Shown: positions 41,879-51,386, numbered from the stretch's first letter. The stretch is 64,000 nt of DNA from Faecalicatena faecalis (GCF_012524165.2 NZ_JABACJ020000003.1:248001-312000), one strand, 5' to 3'. The notes: generated by a model not told the origin, from the letters alone. A program made the numbers and translations.

Positions 41879-42835
41879 TTATTCTGCCTTTATTTTCTTC
41901 ACCTTTTCCCGGTTGGAGAAGGTATCAAAGGCAACTGCCAGAATCAATACCAAGCCCTTAACAACCTGCTGATAGTATTCTCCGATATTCATAATCGTCA
42001 GCCCTGTCCCCAGCACACCGATAATCAATGCTCCAAGAAATGCACCGGATATTTTTCCTTTTCCACCATTCACACTGACTCCACCGATGACGACCGCAGT
42101 CACGACCTCAATTTCCATTCCCAGGCCGGACGCAGGGGCACCGGAACTAATCCTTGCCATTAATATCGTGCCTGCGATACCTGCCAGAAAACCGCTGATA
42201 GAATACAGAGAAACAGTAATCTTATTCACAGATACACCTGCCAGCCGGGCTGCCTCTACATTTCCACCAATTGCATAAATGTAACGGCCGAAATAGGAAC
42301 GATTCAGGATAAATCCTGCGAAGATAACGATTACCAGCATGATAATGACTGGAATCGGAATTCCTCCCACGTACCCCTGCCCGAGAGATACAACGGATTC
42401 CGGGATTTTATAGATTGGAATCCCACTTGAAATAATATAAGCAAGACCTCTTGCAACCGTCATCATGCCCAATGTGATAACAATCGCCGACACCTGCAGC
42501 CGCACAATCAGGATTCCTGTAATTGTACCGAATGCGGCTCCTACCAAAAGTGTAATCAAAATTGCCAGTACAGGCGCAATCTGTGCCTCGACCAAAAGCT
42601 TTGCACAGATGACGCCGGTCAAGCCCAGAAGTGACCCTACTGTCAGATCCATTCCTCCCGAGATGATAACAAAGGTCATACCAACGGATAAAATACTAAG
42701 TACAGCGACCTGTCTAAGAATATTGAATATATTTTTTGCAGCTAAAAATGAATCTGTCATAATTGAGAAAAATGCAACCAGTACGACAAGGATAATTACC
42801 GTGCTGAATTGTTTTAAAATATTTTTGTTCTTCAT
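41879..42835 (-). CDS. Sugar ABC transporter permease (RbsC-like)
   Basis: A 318-residue protein with eight to ten membrane helices. MTFVIISGGMDLTVGSLLGLTGVICAKLL and GLGMEIEVVTAVVIGGVSVNGGKGKISGAFLGALIIG are hallmarks of ribose/galactose-type permeases. It forms the membrane channel with the ATPase at 42852 and receives sugar from the binding protein at 44523. Substrate not determined. Confidence 0.92.
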   Translation of the reverse strand: MKNKNILKQFSTVIILVVLVAFFSIMTDSFLAAKNIFNILRQVAVLSILSVGMTFVIISGGMDLTVGSLLGLTGVICAKLLVEAQIAPVLAILITLLVGAAFGTITGILIVRLQVSAIVITLGMMTVARGLAYIISSGIPIYKIPESVVSLGQGYVGGIPIPVIIMLVIVIFAGFILNRSYFGRYIYAIGGNVEAARLAGVSVNKITVSLYSISGFLAGIAGTILMARISSGAPASGLGMEIEVVTAVVIGGVSVNGGKGKISGAFLGALIIGVLGTGLTIMNIGEYYQQVVKGLVLILAVAFDTFSNREKVKKIKAE

Positions 42836-42851
42836 GTTATGTCCTCCCGTA

Positions 42852-44333
42852 TTATTTCCCTGAAGCCAGATCCAGAATTTTAGCCTGGGTCGCCTCTTCT
42901 TTTGAAAGTTCTCCCGTCACTTCACCCTCATGCATTACAACAATCCTGTCTGACATGCCTAAAAGCTCCGGCATTTCGGATGAAATCATGATGATTGCCA
43001 TACCCTCCGCCGCCAGTTCATTCATCAGAACATAGATTTCCTGCTTTGCACCCACATCAATTCCTCTCGTAGGCTCATCAAATATGATAATATTCGATTT
43101 ACTTGCCAACGATTTTGCAAGCACTACCTTCTGCTGGTTACCGCCTGAAAGATTCTTAGTCAACTGCTCCATCGAAGGAGTCTTGATCCGTAGACGTTCA
43201 ATGAACTGCCTGGATAATTCCTGATCCTTCTTTTTACTCACGATAGTTCCCTTCGAAAGTTCCTTGATGGAGATAAAAGAAATATTTTCCCGTATGGACA
43301 TTTCCAGAAGGGCACCATGTTTCTTTCTATCCTCTGGTATCAGCGCAATTCCCTCCCCGATTCCATCCTTTGGGCTTGTAATGTGCGCCTTCTTTCCATT
43401 GATCCATATTTCGCCTTTTGCAATCGGATCTGCCCCGAATATGGCACGTGCCGTCTCTGTCCTTCCGGCACCAACAAGCCCGGCCAGTCCTAAGATTTCT
43501 CCTTTTCTGACATAGAAGGAAACGTCTTTTAACAACGCATGTGTATACAGATGCTTCACCTCTAAAGCAATCTCCCCGATCTGCCTCTTGGCTGACGGGA
43601 ATTGCTCCTCCAGCGTCCTGCCGACCATCATATTGATCAGCTCCGGGCGACTCGTCTCTTTTGTCATTTTTGTTCCGATATACTGTCCATCCCTCATGAT
43701 GGTCACCCGGTCTGAAATCCTAAAAATTTTTTCCATCCTGTGGGAAATATAAATTACGGATACCCCTTTTTCTTTCAATCTATTTACAATGCCGAACATG
43801 GCCTCAATTTCTCTCGTTGTAAGCGGGGCAGAAGGTTCATCCATGATCAGGACCTTTACCTCCCCGGAAATAGTCTTTGCGATTTCCACCATCTGCTGAT
43901 AGGCAACTGTCAAACTCTTCACCGGCTGGGTGACATCAATTTCAATGCCGAACCCATCCATGATTTCTTTTGCTTTCTGATTCATAAGCTTCCGGTCAAT
44001 GGTCAGCCCCTTTTTCAGCTTATGTCCCAGAAAGATATTTTCCGCGATAGATAACTCAGGAACCAGATTAAAATCCTGATAGATTACACCGATTCCCAGT
44101 TTCTGTGACAGAGCCGGCGTCATATGGTCATATTCCCTGTCTTCGAAATAAATTTTGCCTGCATTGGGCTGAATCGCGCCGGATACCGTCTTAATCAGGG
44201 TCGACTTTCCTGCACCGTTCTCCCCCATCAGCGCATGCACTTCCCCTGGATAAAACTGGACACTGATATTATCGAGTGCCTTTACACCGGGGTATTCCTT
44301 TGTAATATTTTTTAGTTCCAGTACTGCCTGCAT
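42852..44333 (-). CDS. Sugar ABC transporter ATP-binding protein (RbsA-like, two nucleotide-binding domains)
   Basis: A 493-residue fused ATPase. Domain 1 has Walker A GENGAGKST and MDEPSAPLTTREIE; its signature loop reads LTVAYQQMVEIAK, degenerate as usual in this family. Domain 2 has a modified Walker A (GLVGAGRTE), the true signature LSGGNQQKVVLAK and Walker B IIIFDEPTRGID. This pattern is standard for monosaccharide importers. It energises uptake with the permease 16 bases downstream. Confidence 0.93.
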   Translation of the reverse strand: MQAVLELKNITKEYPGVKALDNISVQFYPGEVHALMGENGAGKSTLIKTVSGAIQPNAGKIYFEDREYDHMTPALSQKLGIGVIYQDFNLVPELSIAENIFLGHKLKKGLTIDRKLMNQKAKEIMDGFGIEIDVTQPVKSLTVAYQQMVEIAKTISGEVKVLIMDEPSAPLTTREIEAMFGIVNRLKEKGVSVIYISHRMEKIFRISDRVTIMRDGQYIGTKMTKETSRPELINMMVGRTLEEQFPSAKRQIGEIALEVKHLYTHALLKDVSFYVRKGEILGLAGLVGAGRTETARAIFGADPIAKGEIWINGKKAHITSPKDGIGEGIALIPEDRKKHGALLEMSIRENISFISIKELSKGTIVSKKKDQELSRQFIERLRIKTPSMEQLTKNLSGGNQQKVVLAKSLASKSNIIIFDEPTRGIDVGAKQEIYVLMNELAAEGMAIIMISSEMPELLGMSDRIVVMHEGEVTGELSKEEATQAKILDLASGK

Positions 44334-44390
44334 ACCTCTCCTCCTCCATCTAGCAGAGTCCTTTTTCCTAGTAAAAAATGGCGCAAAAAT

Positions 44391-44440
44391 GGCATCGCCT
44401 TTTCATCCTGGCAATATACTCCCGAAAAAACGATGCCTTT
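44391..44440 (-). promoter_or_regulatory. Intercistronic hairpin between binding-protein and ATPase genes
   Basis: Minus strand: GGCATCG pairs with CGATGCC at a distance of about 35 bases, followed by ATTTTTG. The 189-base gap has no gene. Such hairpins often reduce downstream expression relative to the binding protein. Confidence 0.45.
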
Positions 44441-44522
44441 TTAGTTTTACACCAGATTGTTTCCAATCTCATCTGTCTCTTAATATGTCTGTCCTTAGCC
44501 ATGGACATCCATTCGTTAGATC

Positions 44523-45524
44523 CTATTTTATATAGTCTTTGATGTTCTCCGGTGTCACTGCAACCAGTTCCTGATTGAAGTCCTTCTCCACATCCTCGCC
44601 CTTGATGACCTTCACACAAGTCTCGACCAGTTGTCTTCCTGTTGCTGTCGGATTCTGATCCACAGTGAACTGATAGATTGTTCCTTCCGAAATCTTGTTC
44701 AATGCTTCCTCTGTTGCATCTACGCCAGCGATGATATATTTCTTTGGATCTGTCATGCCATTTGCCTTAAACGCCTCGTAAGCACCAAGTGCTGCACCAT
44801 CGCTGACACCACATACAATTCTTAAGTCAGGATTTGCCTGCAGGAAGTTCTCGGTCGCTGTCATACCTTCTGACTGGTCAGCCGCTGTTGCATCTGCAAC
44901 AAACTTTACATTCGGTGCATTCTCTGCTACACCTTCCATGATTCCGACCTTCCTCTGGATGACAGATTCCAGAAGATCATAGTTCAAAGTTGCGGCCTCG
45001 ATCTTCTCGTCTGTTCCCCAGTTATCAGCAATCCATTTACCAACTGCAAGTCCCTGTGTATAACCGAGCTGATATTCATCAGCACCGATATAAGCATCGT
45101 ATCCCTCTACTTTAGAGGTATGACAGATTACTGCGATACCTGCCTCTTTTGCTTCCTTGATGACCGGAGCTACGGCCTCTGTATCTACTGCTGTCACAAT
45201 AATTCCATCCACCCCTGCGGAAATAAAGTTCTCCAGTGCTGCTACCTGAGTCTCAGAGGAATTGTCCGCGTCATTTACGATCAGTTCGCCGCCGAGCTCG
45301 TCCACTGCTGCCTGTGCAGAATCTACCATGTCGATAAAAAATTGGCCTGACATTGTAAGAACAGAAATACCAATTTTATATCCGTCTTCTTTCGCATCAT
45401 CCTCTTTTGCTGTATCAGAGGCAGACCCTTTGTCTTTGCTGTCTCCTCCATTGCTTCCACATCCGACCACCAGGCTGGCTGCCATTGCTGCACATAACAT
45501 CACACTTAATATTCTTTTCTTCAT
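44523..45524 (-). CDS. Sugar ABC transporter substrate-binding lipoprotein (RbsB-like)
   Basis: A 333-residue lipoprotein. The signal peptide ends at the lipobox SLVVGC with Cys22, then a Ser/Asp/Lys-rich linker. The mature part (IGISVLTMSGQFFIDMVDSAQAAVDELGGELIV; DGIIVTAVDTEAVAPVIKEAKEAGIAVICH) is a type I periplasmic-binding fold of the ribose/xylose class. It captures the sugar outside the membrane for the RbsC/RbsA-like pair. The operon begins with a LacI regulator 86 bases upstream. Confidence 0.92.
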   Translation of the reverse strand: MKKRILSVMLCAAMAASLVVGCGSNGGDSKDKGSASDTAKEDDAKEDGYKIGISVLTMSGQFFIDMVDSAQAAVDELGGELIVNDADNSSETQVAALENFISAGVDGIIVTAVDTEAVAPVIKEAKEAGIAVICHTSKVEGYDAYIGADEYQLGYTQGLAVGKWIADNWGTDEKIEAATLNYDLLESVIQRKVGIMEGVAENAPNVKFVADATAADQSEGMTATENFLQANPDLRIVCGVSDGAALGAYEAFKANGMTDPKKYIIAGVDATEEALNKISEGTIYQFTVDQNPTATGRQLVETCVKVIKGEDVEKDFNQELVAVTPENIKDYIK

Positions 45525-45610
45525 TCTGTTTCCTCCCTATTCAAAAGTACTTGGCTTTATATTCACCTTTTCCAGAGGTATGCCGGCCAAGCCTTAGGAA
45601 AAGGGAAATA

Positions 45611-46624
45611 TCAGTTTGTCGTTTCTCTCACGATGAGTTCTCCGTCGAATACAATATGGTCCTCCATCTCTCTGCCCTCGATTTTGGCAATCACAATCTC
45701 AGCAGCCTTCTGGCCCATCCTTCGGATCGGCTGGCTGATCGTGGTAAGCGGAGGCTCGATCATCTCACTTAAAGAAATATTATCAAACCCTACGATATTC
45801 ATATCTTCTGGAATTCTTACACCCTTTTTTAAAAGACGCTGTACGCATCCGATTGCAAGGGTATCGATGGCAGCAAGTATGGCATCCGGTCTTTCTTCTA
45901 AGTTCATATAATACTCTGCCGCTTCTTGTCCTAGCTTAATGTAATCCGGTTCCTTATTTTGGGTAATCCGGTAGACAAACTCCTCGCGGTATGGCAGACC
46001 GCAGTCCTTAAGCCCCTGCAGATAGCCTTCATACCGTTCCTCTATGACACTGATATCACTTGTATTTCTGATATAACCAATCTTGTGCTTTCCATGCTCG
46101 TGCAGGTAATGAACTGCCGTACGGTTGCACTTAAATCCATCTGTATAAACATAAGCCACATCATCATTTTCTGAAAAAAGTTTATTCATAAAAACGACCG
46201 GAAGCTGCTTTGATAATTTCTTCAGATAATCCAGCATTGCCTCGCTGTTTGAATAAGTATTGTAGATGATCCCGTCTACTTTCCGCTTCAACAGTTCCTT
46301 CGTATACTCTACTTCGGCATTGGCATGCCGTTCTGTATTACATACGAGTACCATGTAGCCATATTCCAGGGCAACATCCTCCACCCCGCGGAACATCTCA
46401 CTGTAGAATATATTTGTATATTCGGGAACCATCATCGCAATGGTCTTCGTCCGGCCTGTGCGGATCCCTTGTGCAAAATAGCTGGGAGAATACTTCAGTT
46501 CTTTGATTGCTTTCTCCACAGCAATCCTTGTCTCTTCTTTGACCCCGTCTTCTCCGTTCAAAACACGGGACACGGTTGACTTTGATACTCCTGCCGCCTT
46601 AGCGACATCAAAAATTGTGCTCAT
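45611..46624 (-). CDS. LacI-family repressor of the sugar ABC operon
   Basis: A 337-residue repressor. MSTIFDVAKAAGVSKSTVSRVLNGEDGVKEETRIAVEKAI is the DNA-binding headpiece. EDMNIVGFDNISLSEMIEPPLTTISQPIRRMGQKAAEIV is the C-terminal sensor signature. The ATG at 46624 follows AAGGAAG; the longer frame has no ribosome site. First gene of the operon, with two perfect palindromes upstream that it most likely binds, repressing itself and the transporter. Confidence 0.93.
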   Translation of the reverse strand: MSTIFDVAKAAGVSKSTVSRVLNGEDGVKEETRIAVEKAIKELKYSPSYFAQGIRTGRTKTIAMMVPEYTNIFYSEMFRGVEDVALEYGYMVLVCNTERHANAEVEYTKELLKRKVDGIIYNTYSNSEAMLDYLKKLSKQLPVVFMNKLFSENDDVAYVYTDGFKCNRTAVHYLHEHGKHKIGYIRNTSDISVIEERYEGYLQGLKDCGLPYREEFVYRITQNKEPDYIKLGQEAAEYYMNLEERPDAILAAIDTLAIGCVQRLLKKGVRIPEDMNIVGFDNISLSEMIEPPLTTISQPIRRMGQKAAEIVIAKIEGREMEDHIVFDGELIVRETTN

Positions 46625-46698
46625 ATGCGAACTTCCTTTCATGTGCTTTGTCTTCCATTATACAAGAATGTCCGCTTGTTTACCATAACAGTTGTTTA

Positions 46699-46710
46699 GG
46701 GAACGTTCCC
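46699..46710. promoter_or_regulatory. LacI-type operator, proximal
   Basis: Perfect palindrome GGGAACGTTCCC with the central CG typical of LacI-family sites. It lies in the leader about 100 bases after the predicted start point and 92 bp from an identical site. Confidence 0.85.
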
Positions 46711-46790
46711 ATAACAGAGTAAAAAAAATAACTTTTATTTTATCTATACTATTTGTATTTATAACATCTCACTCTCTACATCTCTTTTTA

Positions 46791-46844
46791 GGGAACGTTC
46801 CCATTTCTTGATTCAAATATACTATCTGCACTTTGATTTGTCAA
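46791..46844 (-). promoter_or_regulatory. Promoter and distal LacI-type operator of the sugar ABC operon
   Basis: Minus strand promoter: TTGACA (46839-46844), 17 bp, TATATT (46816-46821). GGGAACGTTCCC at 46791-46802 begins about seven bases after the start point. With the second copy at 46699 it could form a repression loop. Confidence 0.85.
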
Positions 46845-46903
46845 CGTTATTTTTTCTTTTTGTATGCCTTCACAAACTTTTCGTTTGCTTTTTATACATA
46901 TTA

Positions 46904-46960
46904 CACAAAAATACAGAATCTGTTTTCAGAGTATTCTCCTCCAAAAATTCACAGATTCTG
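46904..46960 (-). terminator. Terminator of the YdeI-type gene
   Basis: Minus strand: CAGAATCTGT pairs with ACAGATTCTG around a 27-base loop that also pairs partly, followed by TATTTTTGTG. Confidence 0.65.
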
Positions 46961-46986
46961 CATTATTCCATACTCAGCACCAGCTA

Positions 46987-47547
46987 TTACATCGGCTTAA
47001 GATTTCTGTTCAGCCGATCGACCATCCATTTCATCCGGCTCTCACGCCCGGCATCTGTTTTTGCATCATAATACGCACGTGTGTAAGTCTTCTTTACGGA
47101 AGGAGACATTGCCAGGAAATTCGTATATGCTGGCTCATATGACTTCAACAAGTCCGATAGAACGGCTATCTGCTCATCTGTAATAGCTGGTGCTTTCGGC
47201 TTGTCCCATTGGCCGTTCTTCTTAGCTTCCTCAATCTTTGCCCTGCCAAAGTCAGTCATCTTCCCCTGCTTCTCAAGCTGTGCAGCCAATTTTTTATTCT
47301 TCTCTGACCACATGCTATTGGCCCGTCTCATGGAAAAATATTTCTTATAGGACGTATCGCCAATGCTTTGCATCTGACCATCGATCCATCCGAAGCACAA
47401 GGCTTCTTCCAGAGCGTCATTCGCAGAAAGTGTAACTGGTCCATTCTTCTTTCCAAAAAGCAGCCATACGCCATCAGTAGTGGTACTATTCTTCTCTAAC
47501 CATGCGCGAAATTCCATTCTATCTGAAAACCTCAGCATATCATTCAT
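46987..47547 (-). CDS. YdeI/OmpD-associated family protein
   Basis: A 186-residue cytoplasmic protein. FRAWLEKNSTTTDGVWLLFGKKNG, ALCFGWIDGQMQSIGDTSYKKYFSMRRANSMWSEKNKKLAAQL and the C-terminal bacteriocin-protection-like segment (DLLKSYEPAYTNFLAMSPSVKKTYTRAYYDAKTDAGRESRMKWMVDRLNRN) match the family. Some members have been linked to bacteriocin or cationic-peptide protection, but the biochemical role is unknown. A single gene with its own terminator. Confidence 0.88.
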   Translation of the reverse strand: MNDMLRFSDRMEFRAWLEKNSTTTDGVWLLFGKKNGPVTLSANDALEEALCFGWIDGQMQSIGDTSYKKYFSMRRANSMWSEKNKKLAAQLEKQGKMTDFGRAKIEEAKKNGQWDKPKAPAITDEQIAVLSDLLKSYEPAYTNFLAMSPSVKKTYTRAYYDAKTDAGRESRMKWMVDRLNRNLKPM

Positions 47548-47633
47548 ATTCTACCTCCGTAATCATTTTCTTATAACTATAATATCACATATATCACTGT
47601 ATCGCTGCTTTATTTATCCCTGATAAACTTACA

Positions 47634-47666
47634 GGGGCACCATGATCTGCTAAATCATGATGCCCC
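47634..47666 (-). terminator. Hairpin after the CO dehydrogenase operon
   Basis: GGGGCACCATGATCTG and CTAAATCATGATGCCCC form a stem with minor mismatches. The minus-strand exit (TGTAAGTTTATC) has only a weak T-run, so termination efficiency is uncertain. Confidence 0.55.
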
Positions 47667-47690
47667 TTCCCTGATAATTCTTTTCTGCTT

Positions 47691-48914
47691 TTACACAGCC
47701 CACTCATACTTCCCGCGTTCTCCCACACGGTAGAAATCTGCATAGCTAATCTTAAAAATATCTTTTTGAATCCCACTGACATCAATCTGATTTTTAATCA
47801 GATACTGCCAGGTCCCGGCATGGGAGATTTCTCCCTGGAGCAGGATTCCTTCTATTTTTCCATCCTTTATTATCGCTCTTTTATACTGCCTCTGATCCTC
47901 GCAGACCACAATCTCATCGCCCTCTTCCTGGCAGATGCGGCCCACGCACAGGCTTAAAAGTCCAAAGAAATTGATGGTATTCTTCATGGCAAAACGGTCC
48001 GTATACTCGGTAGGAACACCGCACATATTCTTACCAGCGATGCGCCCCTGGTCCGCCGCATTCGGCCAGATTCCAGAAAGTCCGGTGATGTCTCCGGCCG
48101 CATAGATATCCTGCTGGCTGGTCTTAAGATAAGAATCCACGCTGACACCACGGTCACAGAGAATTCCACTGCCATCCAGATAGCCGACGGATGCCCGTAC
48201 GCCTGCTGCCACGATGATCATGTCACAGGCTGCTTTTTCTTCATTGTCCAGTATGACCTCATGAATCTTCCCGTCCGCTCCACACTGTGCCTGGCAGGCT
48301 TTTCTTCCGAGTAGAAAGCGCACACCTGCCTGCTCAAATAATCTCTGGTAGCTCTTCGCCCCATGGGCATCCAACTGTACCGGAAGAATCTGAGGTGCCA
48401 TCTCCACGATGGTAATCTTCTTCCCTCTCTCAAGCAGTCCGTATGCCGCGTCAAGCCCTACCAGACCTGATCCGATGATCAGCACGTTTTCCGCCTGCTC
48501 AGCTTCTTTTACGATTGCCTGGGCATCACACAGATTGCGCAGACCATATACATTCGATGCTTTCCTTAACTCTCCGACAGGAGGGATGCAGCTATCAGAT
48601 CCATTCGCCAGAAGCAGCCTGTCATAGCCGACACGCTCTTTCGTCTCCAACACAATTTCTTTCTCCTGTGGACATACCTGAATGACTCTTACACCGCTTT
48701 TCCACTGAACATTGTACTTCTCAAAAAAGTCTTCTTCTGTAAAGTCCAGGCTTTTTTCATCCCGCTCTCCCGCAAGAAATTTGTGGAGCATACACCGGGA
48801 ATGAATCTGTGTATCTGCAGAAATCATCAGGATATCTGCACGTTCATCCAAAGCCCGGATGGTCTTTGCCGCCTCCACACCTGCGACACCGGCGCCTATA
48901 ATCACATGCTTCAT
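47691..48914 (-). CDS. NAD(P)/FAD-dependent oxidoreductase of the CO dehydrogenase module
   Basis: A 407-residue flavoprotein of the rubredoxin-reductase/NirB-N-terminal type. FAD motif VIIGAGVAGVEAAKTIRALD at the start, NAD(P)H motif LIIGSGLVGLDAAYGLLERG near residue 145, and the FAD-contact YAAGDITGL near 270. It probably takes electrons from the CooF-like ferredoxin and reduces NAD(P)+, or runs in the opposite direction. It starts three bases after the CooF-like stop. Similar cooS-cooF-flavoprotein sets are known from other anaerobes and are usually assigned to CO oxidation or redox balance. Confidence 0.88.
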   Translation of the reverse strand: MKHVIIGAGVAGVEAAKTIRALDERADILMISADTQIHSRCMLHKFLAGERDEKSLDFTEEDFFEKYNVQWKSGVRVIQVCPQEKEIVLETKERVGYDRLLLANGSDSCIPPVGELRKASNVYGLRNLCDAQAIVKEAEQAENVLIIGSGLVGLDAAYGLLERGKKITIVEMAPQILPVQLDAHGAKSYQRLFEQAGVRFLLGRKACQAQCGADGKIHEVILDNEEKAACDMIIVAAGVRASVGYLDGSGILCDRGVSVDSYLKTSQQDIYAAGDITGLSGIWPNAADQGRIAGKNMCGVPTEYTDRFAMKNTINFFGLLSLCVGRICQEEGDEIVVCEDQRQYKRAIIKDGKIEGILLQGEISHAGTWQYLIKNQIDVSGIQKDIFKISYADFYRVGERGKYEWAV

Positions 48915-48917
48915 ATC

Positions 48918-49364
48918 TTACACCTCCTCCACATAAATCGCTTTTTTCGGACAGGAGGCTACACAGGACGGCTCTCCGCCGGCGTTGACACAGAAGTCAC
49001 ACTTGATGACCTTACTCTTGGTGAACCGGTCGGGCTTTAATACCCCATATGGACAGTTCATCACACACATAAAACAGGAACCACAGCGTGTCTCATCGTA
49101 AAATACGTGCCCGCTTACTTCATCCTTTCTCAGTGCCCCGCTCATACAGGATTTCACACATTCTGGATCATCGCAGTGGCGGCAGAACAGCGGTTTGTAA
49201 CGTCCCTTATCATCCTTTAAAATAAAATTGCGTGACTCATTTTCAGGGTCCCCAAGATCCAGATCATAGATCGTTCCCGGAGTTTTCCTGTGTGCCTGCA
49301 TACAGGCTGCCGTACAGTTCTTACAGCCATCGCATTTTTCATAATCGACCATAATACGTTTCAT
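48918..49364 (-). CDS. Four-cluster ferredoxin-like protein (CooF-like)
   Basis: A 148-residue electron-transfer protein with Cys sets for four 4Fe-4S clusters: CDGCKNCTAAC, CRHCDDPECVKSC, CGSCFMCVMNCP and CDFCVNAGGEPSCVASCP. This matches CooF and related HycB-type subunits. It should link the CO dehydrogenase (upstream gene, 15 bases away) to the flavoprotein (downstream). Confidence 0.9.
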   Translation of the reverse strand: MKRIMVDYEKCDGCKNCTAACMQAHRKTPGTIYDLDLGDPENESRNFILKDDKGRYKPLFCRHCDDPECVKSCMSGALRKDEVSGHVFYDETRCGSCFMCVMNCPYGVLKPDRFTKSKVIKCDFCVNAGGEPSCVASCPKKAIYVEEV

Positions 49365-49379
49365 TTTCTCCGCCCCTTT

Positions 49380-51263
49380 CTATATCTGGAGTCCCTGACG
49401 TTTTTCCAGAATAATCTGTTCCAGGATATCGGCAGATTCTTTTGCATCTGGATTAATGATCACCTGTCCGCCAGTCAGCTCCTTCATATCTTCTGTCAAC
49501 ACCTTTACAGCCGTCTTACTGCCTGTCATGAACGGCGGCAGCCCTAAGTGAAGCGGAAGTCCCAGTGACAATCCGTAGCATCCGTCAGCCAGAGCCTGCT
49601 CTTCCAGCCACTGTGCGGCGGAGAGAACAAGTGGGAGCTGAGGAAGGTCGACGCCCAGTTCTTCTGCCAGTTCTGTTGCCACGATCTCCAGACGTCCGAT
49701 TGCAAGGCACGGTCCAAAATTCAATACAGGAGGGATGCCCAGGCTCTCACAGACTGCTCGCAGCTTCGGTCCGGCATACTTAGCCGCCTCCGGTGTCATC
49801 AGCCCGCAGTTTTCGATTCCACCTGAAGAACATCCGGCCGTCAGGACGATGATATCCCTGGAAATCAGTTCCTTCACAAGGTCTACAGTCAGTACATCGT
49901 GTCCTCCTGCAGTCAGATTCGAACATCCGACAACACCTGCCACACCTTTGATATCTCCTGACACAATCAGATCGATCAGTGGTTTCCATGTCCCTCCGAG
50001 GAAATTTTTCAAAGAAACTTCACTGACACCGGTCAATGTATTCTCATATCCATGATCCTTCATCAGATTCAACGGAACACTGCCGCGGCGTGCACTGTAA
50101 GCCTCGATCACTTCATCAATGATCTCCTCTGTCACGGCCGGACGGTTCTCAAAATCAAATTCCTTTAATTCCGCATTCGCCTTTTTCGCTACATTATCGA
50201 TACAGATCTGCTTAATCTTTAGTTCATCACAGATCGGCTCGATTCCGGGCAGTGTACAATTAAACTCAGAAATGACAGCATCGATCCCGCCTGTCGCCAG
50301 GATGGCCTCACTCGTGTAATTATTCCCTGCGTGTCCGTCAAAGATTTCGGTATAATGCGCACCGCGAAGCTGCAGATCCTGTCCAACACAGGTACAGCCT
50401 ACCAGCTTGAAGCCCTTTGCTCCTGCCTTCTTCGCCTTTTCAATCACATCAGGCTCTGTCAGGCGGTCCTGCAGGAAGGTAAACATGGAATGCTGATGTC
50501 CCGTAATCATAATATTGATATAATCTGGATTGATCACACGCAGCCCTACCGGAGCAAAACGAATCTCAGGCTCTCCCAGCACCACATCATTCAGCAGATT
50601 TGTGAGGACCAGACCATATATTCCAGTGGAAATCCCCAGCTTCAGGCAATCCAGCAGCATATTGACAGGATCAGAGTTCAGATTCGTGGAGCATTTTACG
50701 ACGCCGTGGAATACCTCTGACTTTGCGCCGCCGGGCAGGATGCCAAGCTCCTTCCATTTTTTATAGCGAGGTGCATACGCCATCTTTTCTGTAAGCTGCA
50801 TCTTCTCATATTCCGGCAGATAAAGATCCCTTAGCACCGCATCCGCTACTGCCTCCGCTCTTTTATGTACATCCTCCTCGTCAATACCGAAAATAGAAGC
50901 AAGACGATTCAGTGTATTGATTCCTTTGATTTCCCCTTTTGTCTTAGCTACATTCTTCACATTCAGGGCTGTATTCTCCACAATATGTATGTAGCAGCCG
51001 GAGCCGGAAGCAACTGCTCTGAGGAAATTCCTTGCCACGATCGTATCCGCATTTGCACCACAGATTCCTCTCGGCGCCTCTGGTGTAATCCTGCACGGTC
51101 CATTCGCGCACAGCCTGCAGCATACCCCCTGAAGTCCGAACGCACATTTCGTACTCTGTCCTTCCACACGGTGATGGGATGTCTCCATCGGCAGATCTGC
51201 GATAAATCCTTCCAACGGTTTATCTGCACTCTTACATGTGCTGCATCCATAACATTGATTCAT
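49380..51263 (-). CDS. cooS: Anaerobic carbon monoxide dehydrogenase, catalytic subunit
   Basis: A 627-residue Ni-Fe enzyme that interconverts CO and CO2. Cluster B and D ligands are Cys40, Cys48, Cys49, Cys52, Cys57 and Cys68. All cluster C positions are visible: His in ITGHQHSMF and Cys in CTCVGQDLQLRG, SEFNCTLPG, GVVGCSNLTAG, TAGCSSGGIEN and NFGPCLAIGRLE. It therefore looks catalytically competent. The N-terminus adds a CXXCXXC (CYGCSTC). There is no acetyl-CoA synthase partner here, so this is the monofunctional type. Maturation genes are not in this operon; CooC-like and HypA proteins are at 32029 and 25101. Confidence 0.95.
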   Translation of the reverse strand: MNQCYGCSTCKSADKPLEGFIADLPMETSHHRVEGQSTKCAFGLQGVCCRLCANGPCRITPEAPRGICGANADTIVARNFLRAVASGSGCYIHIVENTALNVKNVAKTKGEIKGINTLNRLASIFGIDEEDVHKRAEAVADAVLRDLYLPEYEKMQLTEKMAYAPRYKKWKELGILPGGAKSEVFHGVVKCSTNLNSDPVNMLLDCLKLGISTGIYGLVLTNLLNDVVLGEPEIRFAPVGLRVINPDYINIMITGHQHSMFTFLQDRLTEPDVIEKAKKAGAKGFKLVGCTCVGQDLQLRGAHYTEIFDGHAGNNYTSEAILATGGIDAVISEFNCTLPGIEPICDELKIKQICIDNVAKKANAELKEFDFENRPAVTEEIIDEVIEAYSARRGSVPLNLMKDHGYENTLTGVSEVSLKNFLGGTWKPLIDLIVSGDIKGVAGVVGCSNLTAGGHDVLTVDLVKELISRDIIVLTAGCSSGGIENCGLMTPEAAKYAGPKLRAVCESLGIPPVLNFGPCLAIGRLEIVATELAEELGVDLPQLPLVLSAAQWLEEQALADGCYGLSLGLPLHLGLPPFMTGSKTAVKVLTEDMKELTGGQVIINPDAKESADILEQIILEKRQGLQI

Positions 51264-51282
51264 AATCGTACCTCCTTAAATA

Positions 51283-51300
51283 TGACTTTTTTAGTCCACT
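51283..51300. promoter_or_regulatory. Rrf2-type operator in front of cooS
   Basis: Minus strand AGTGGACTAAAAAAGTCA, an imperfect inverted repeat ending 19 bases before the cooS ATG. The same pattern, AGTGGACTTTTTTTGTCA, occurs at 51812-51829 in front of the regulator gene. A possible promoter (TTGATT, 17 bp, TAAATT) would place it just after the -10 box. Confidence 0.7.
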
Positions 51301-51307
51301 TTTAATT

Positions 51308-51337
51308 TATAAAAATTCCCCCTGGCAATCAAGGGGT
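51308..51337 (-). terminator. Terminator of the Rrf2 gene
   Basis: Minus strand: CCCCT-TGATTGCC-AGGGG followed by GAATTTTTA. It overlaps the region where the cooS promoter is expected. Confidence 0.6.
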
Positions 51338-51386
51338 TATTTTACTACCTTGAGTATACTGATATATTCATAATCAGCCTGCTGCG

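Noticed and set aside
44368..44619. An 83-codon minus-strand frame at the end of the sugar-binding-protein gene
   Set aside because: It starts inside that gene in another frame and runs through the hairpin region; no family, no ribosome site.
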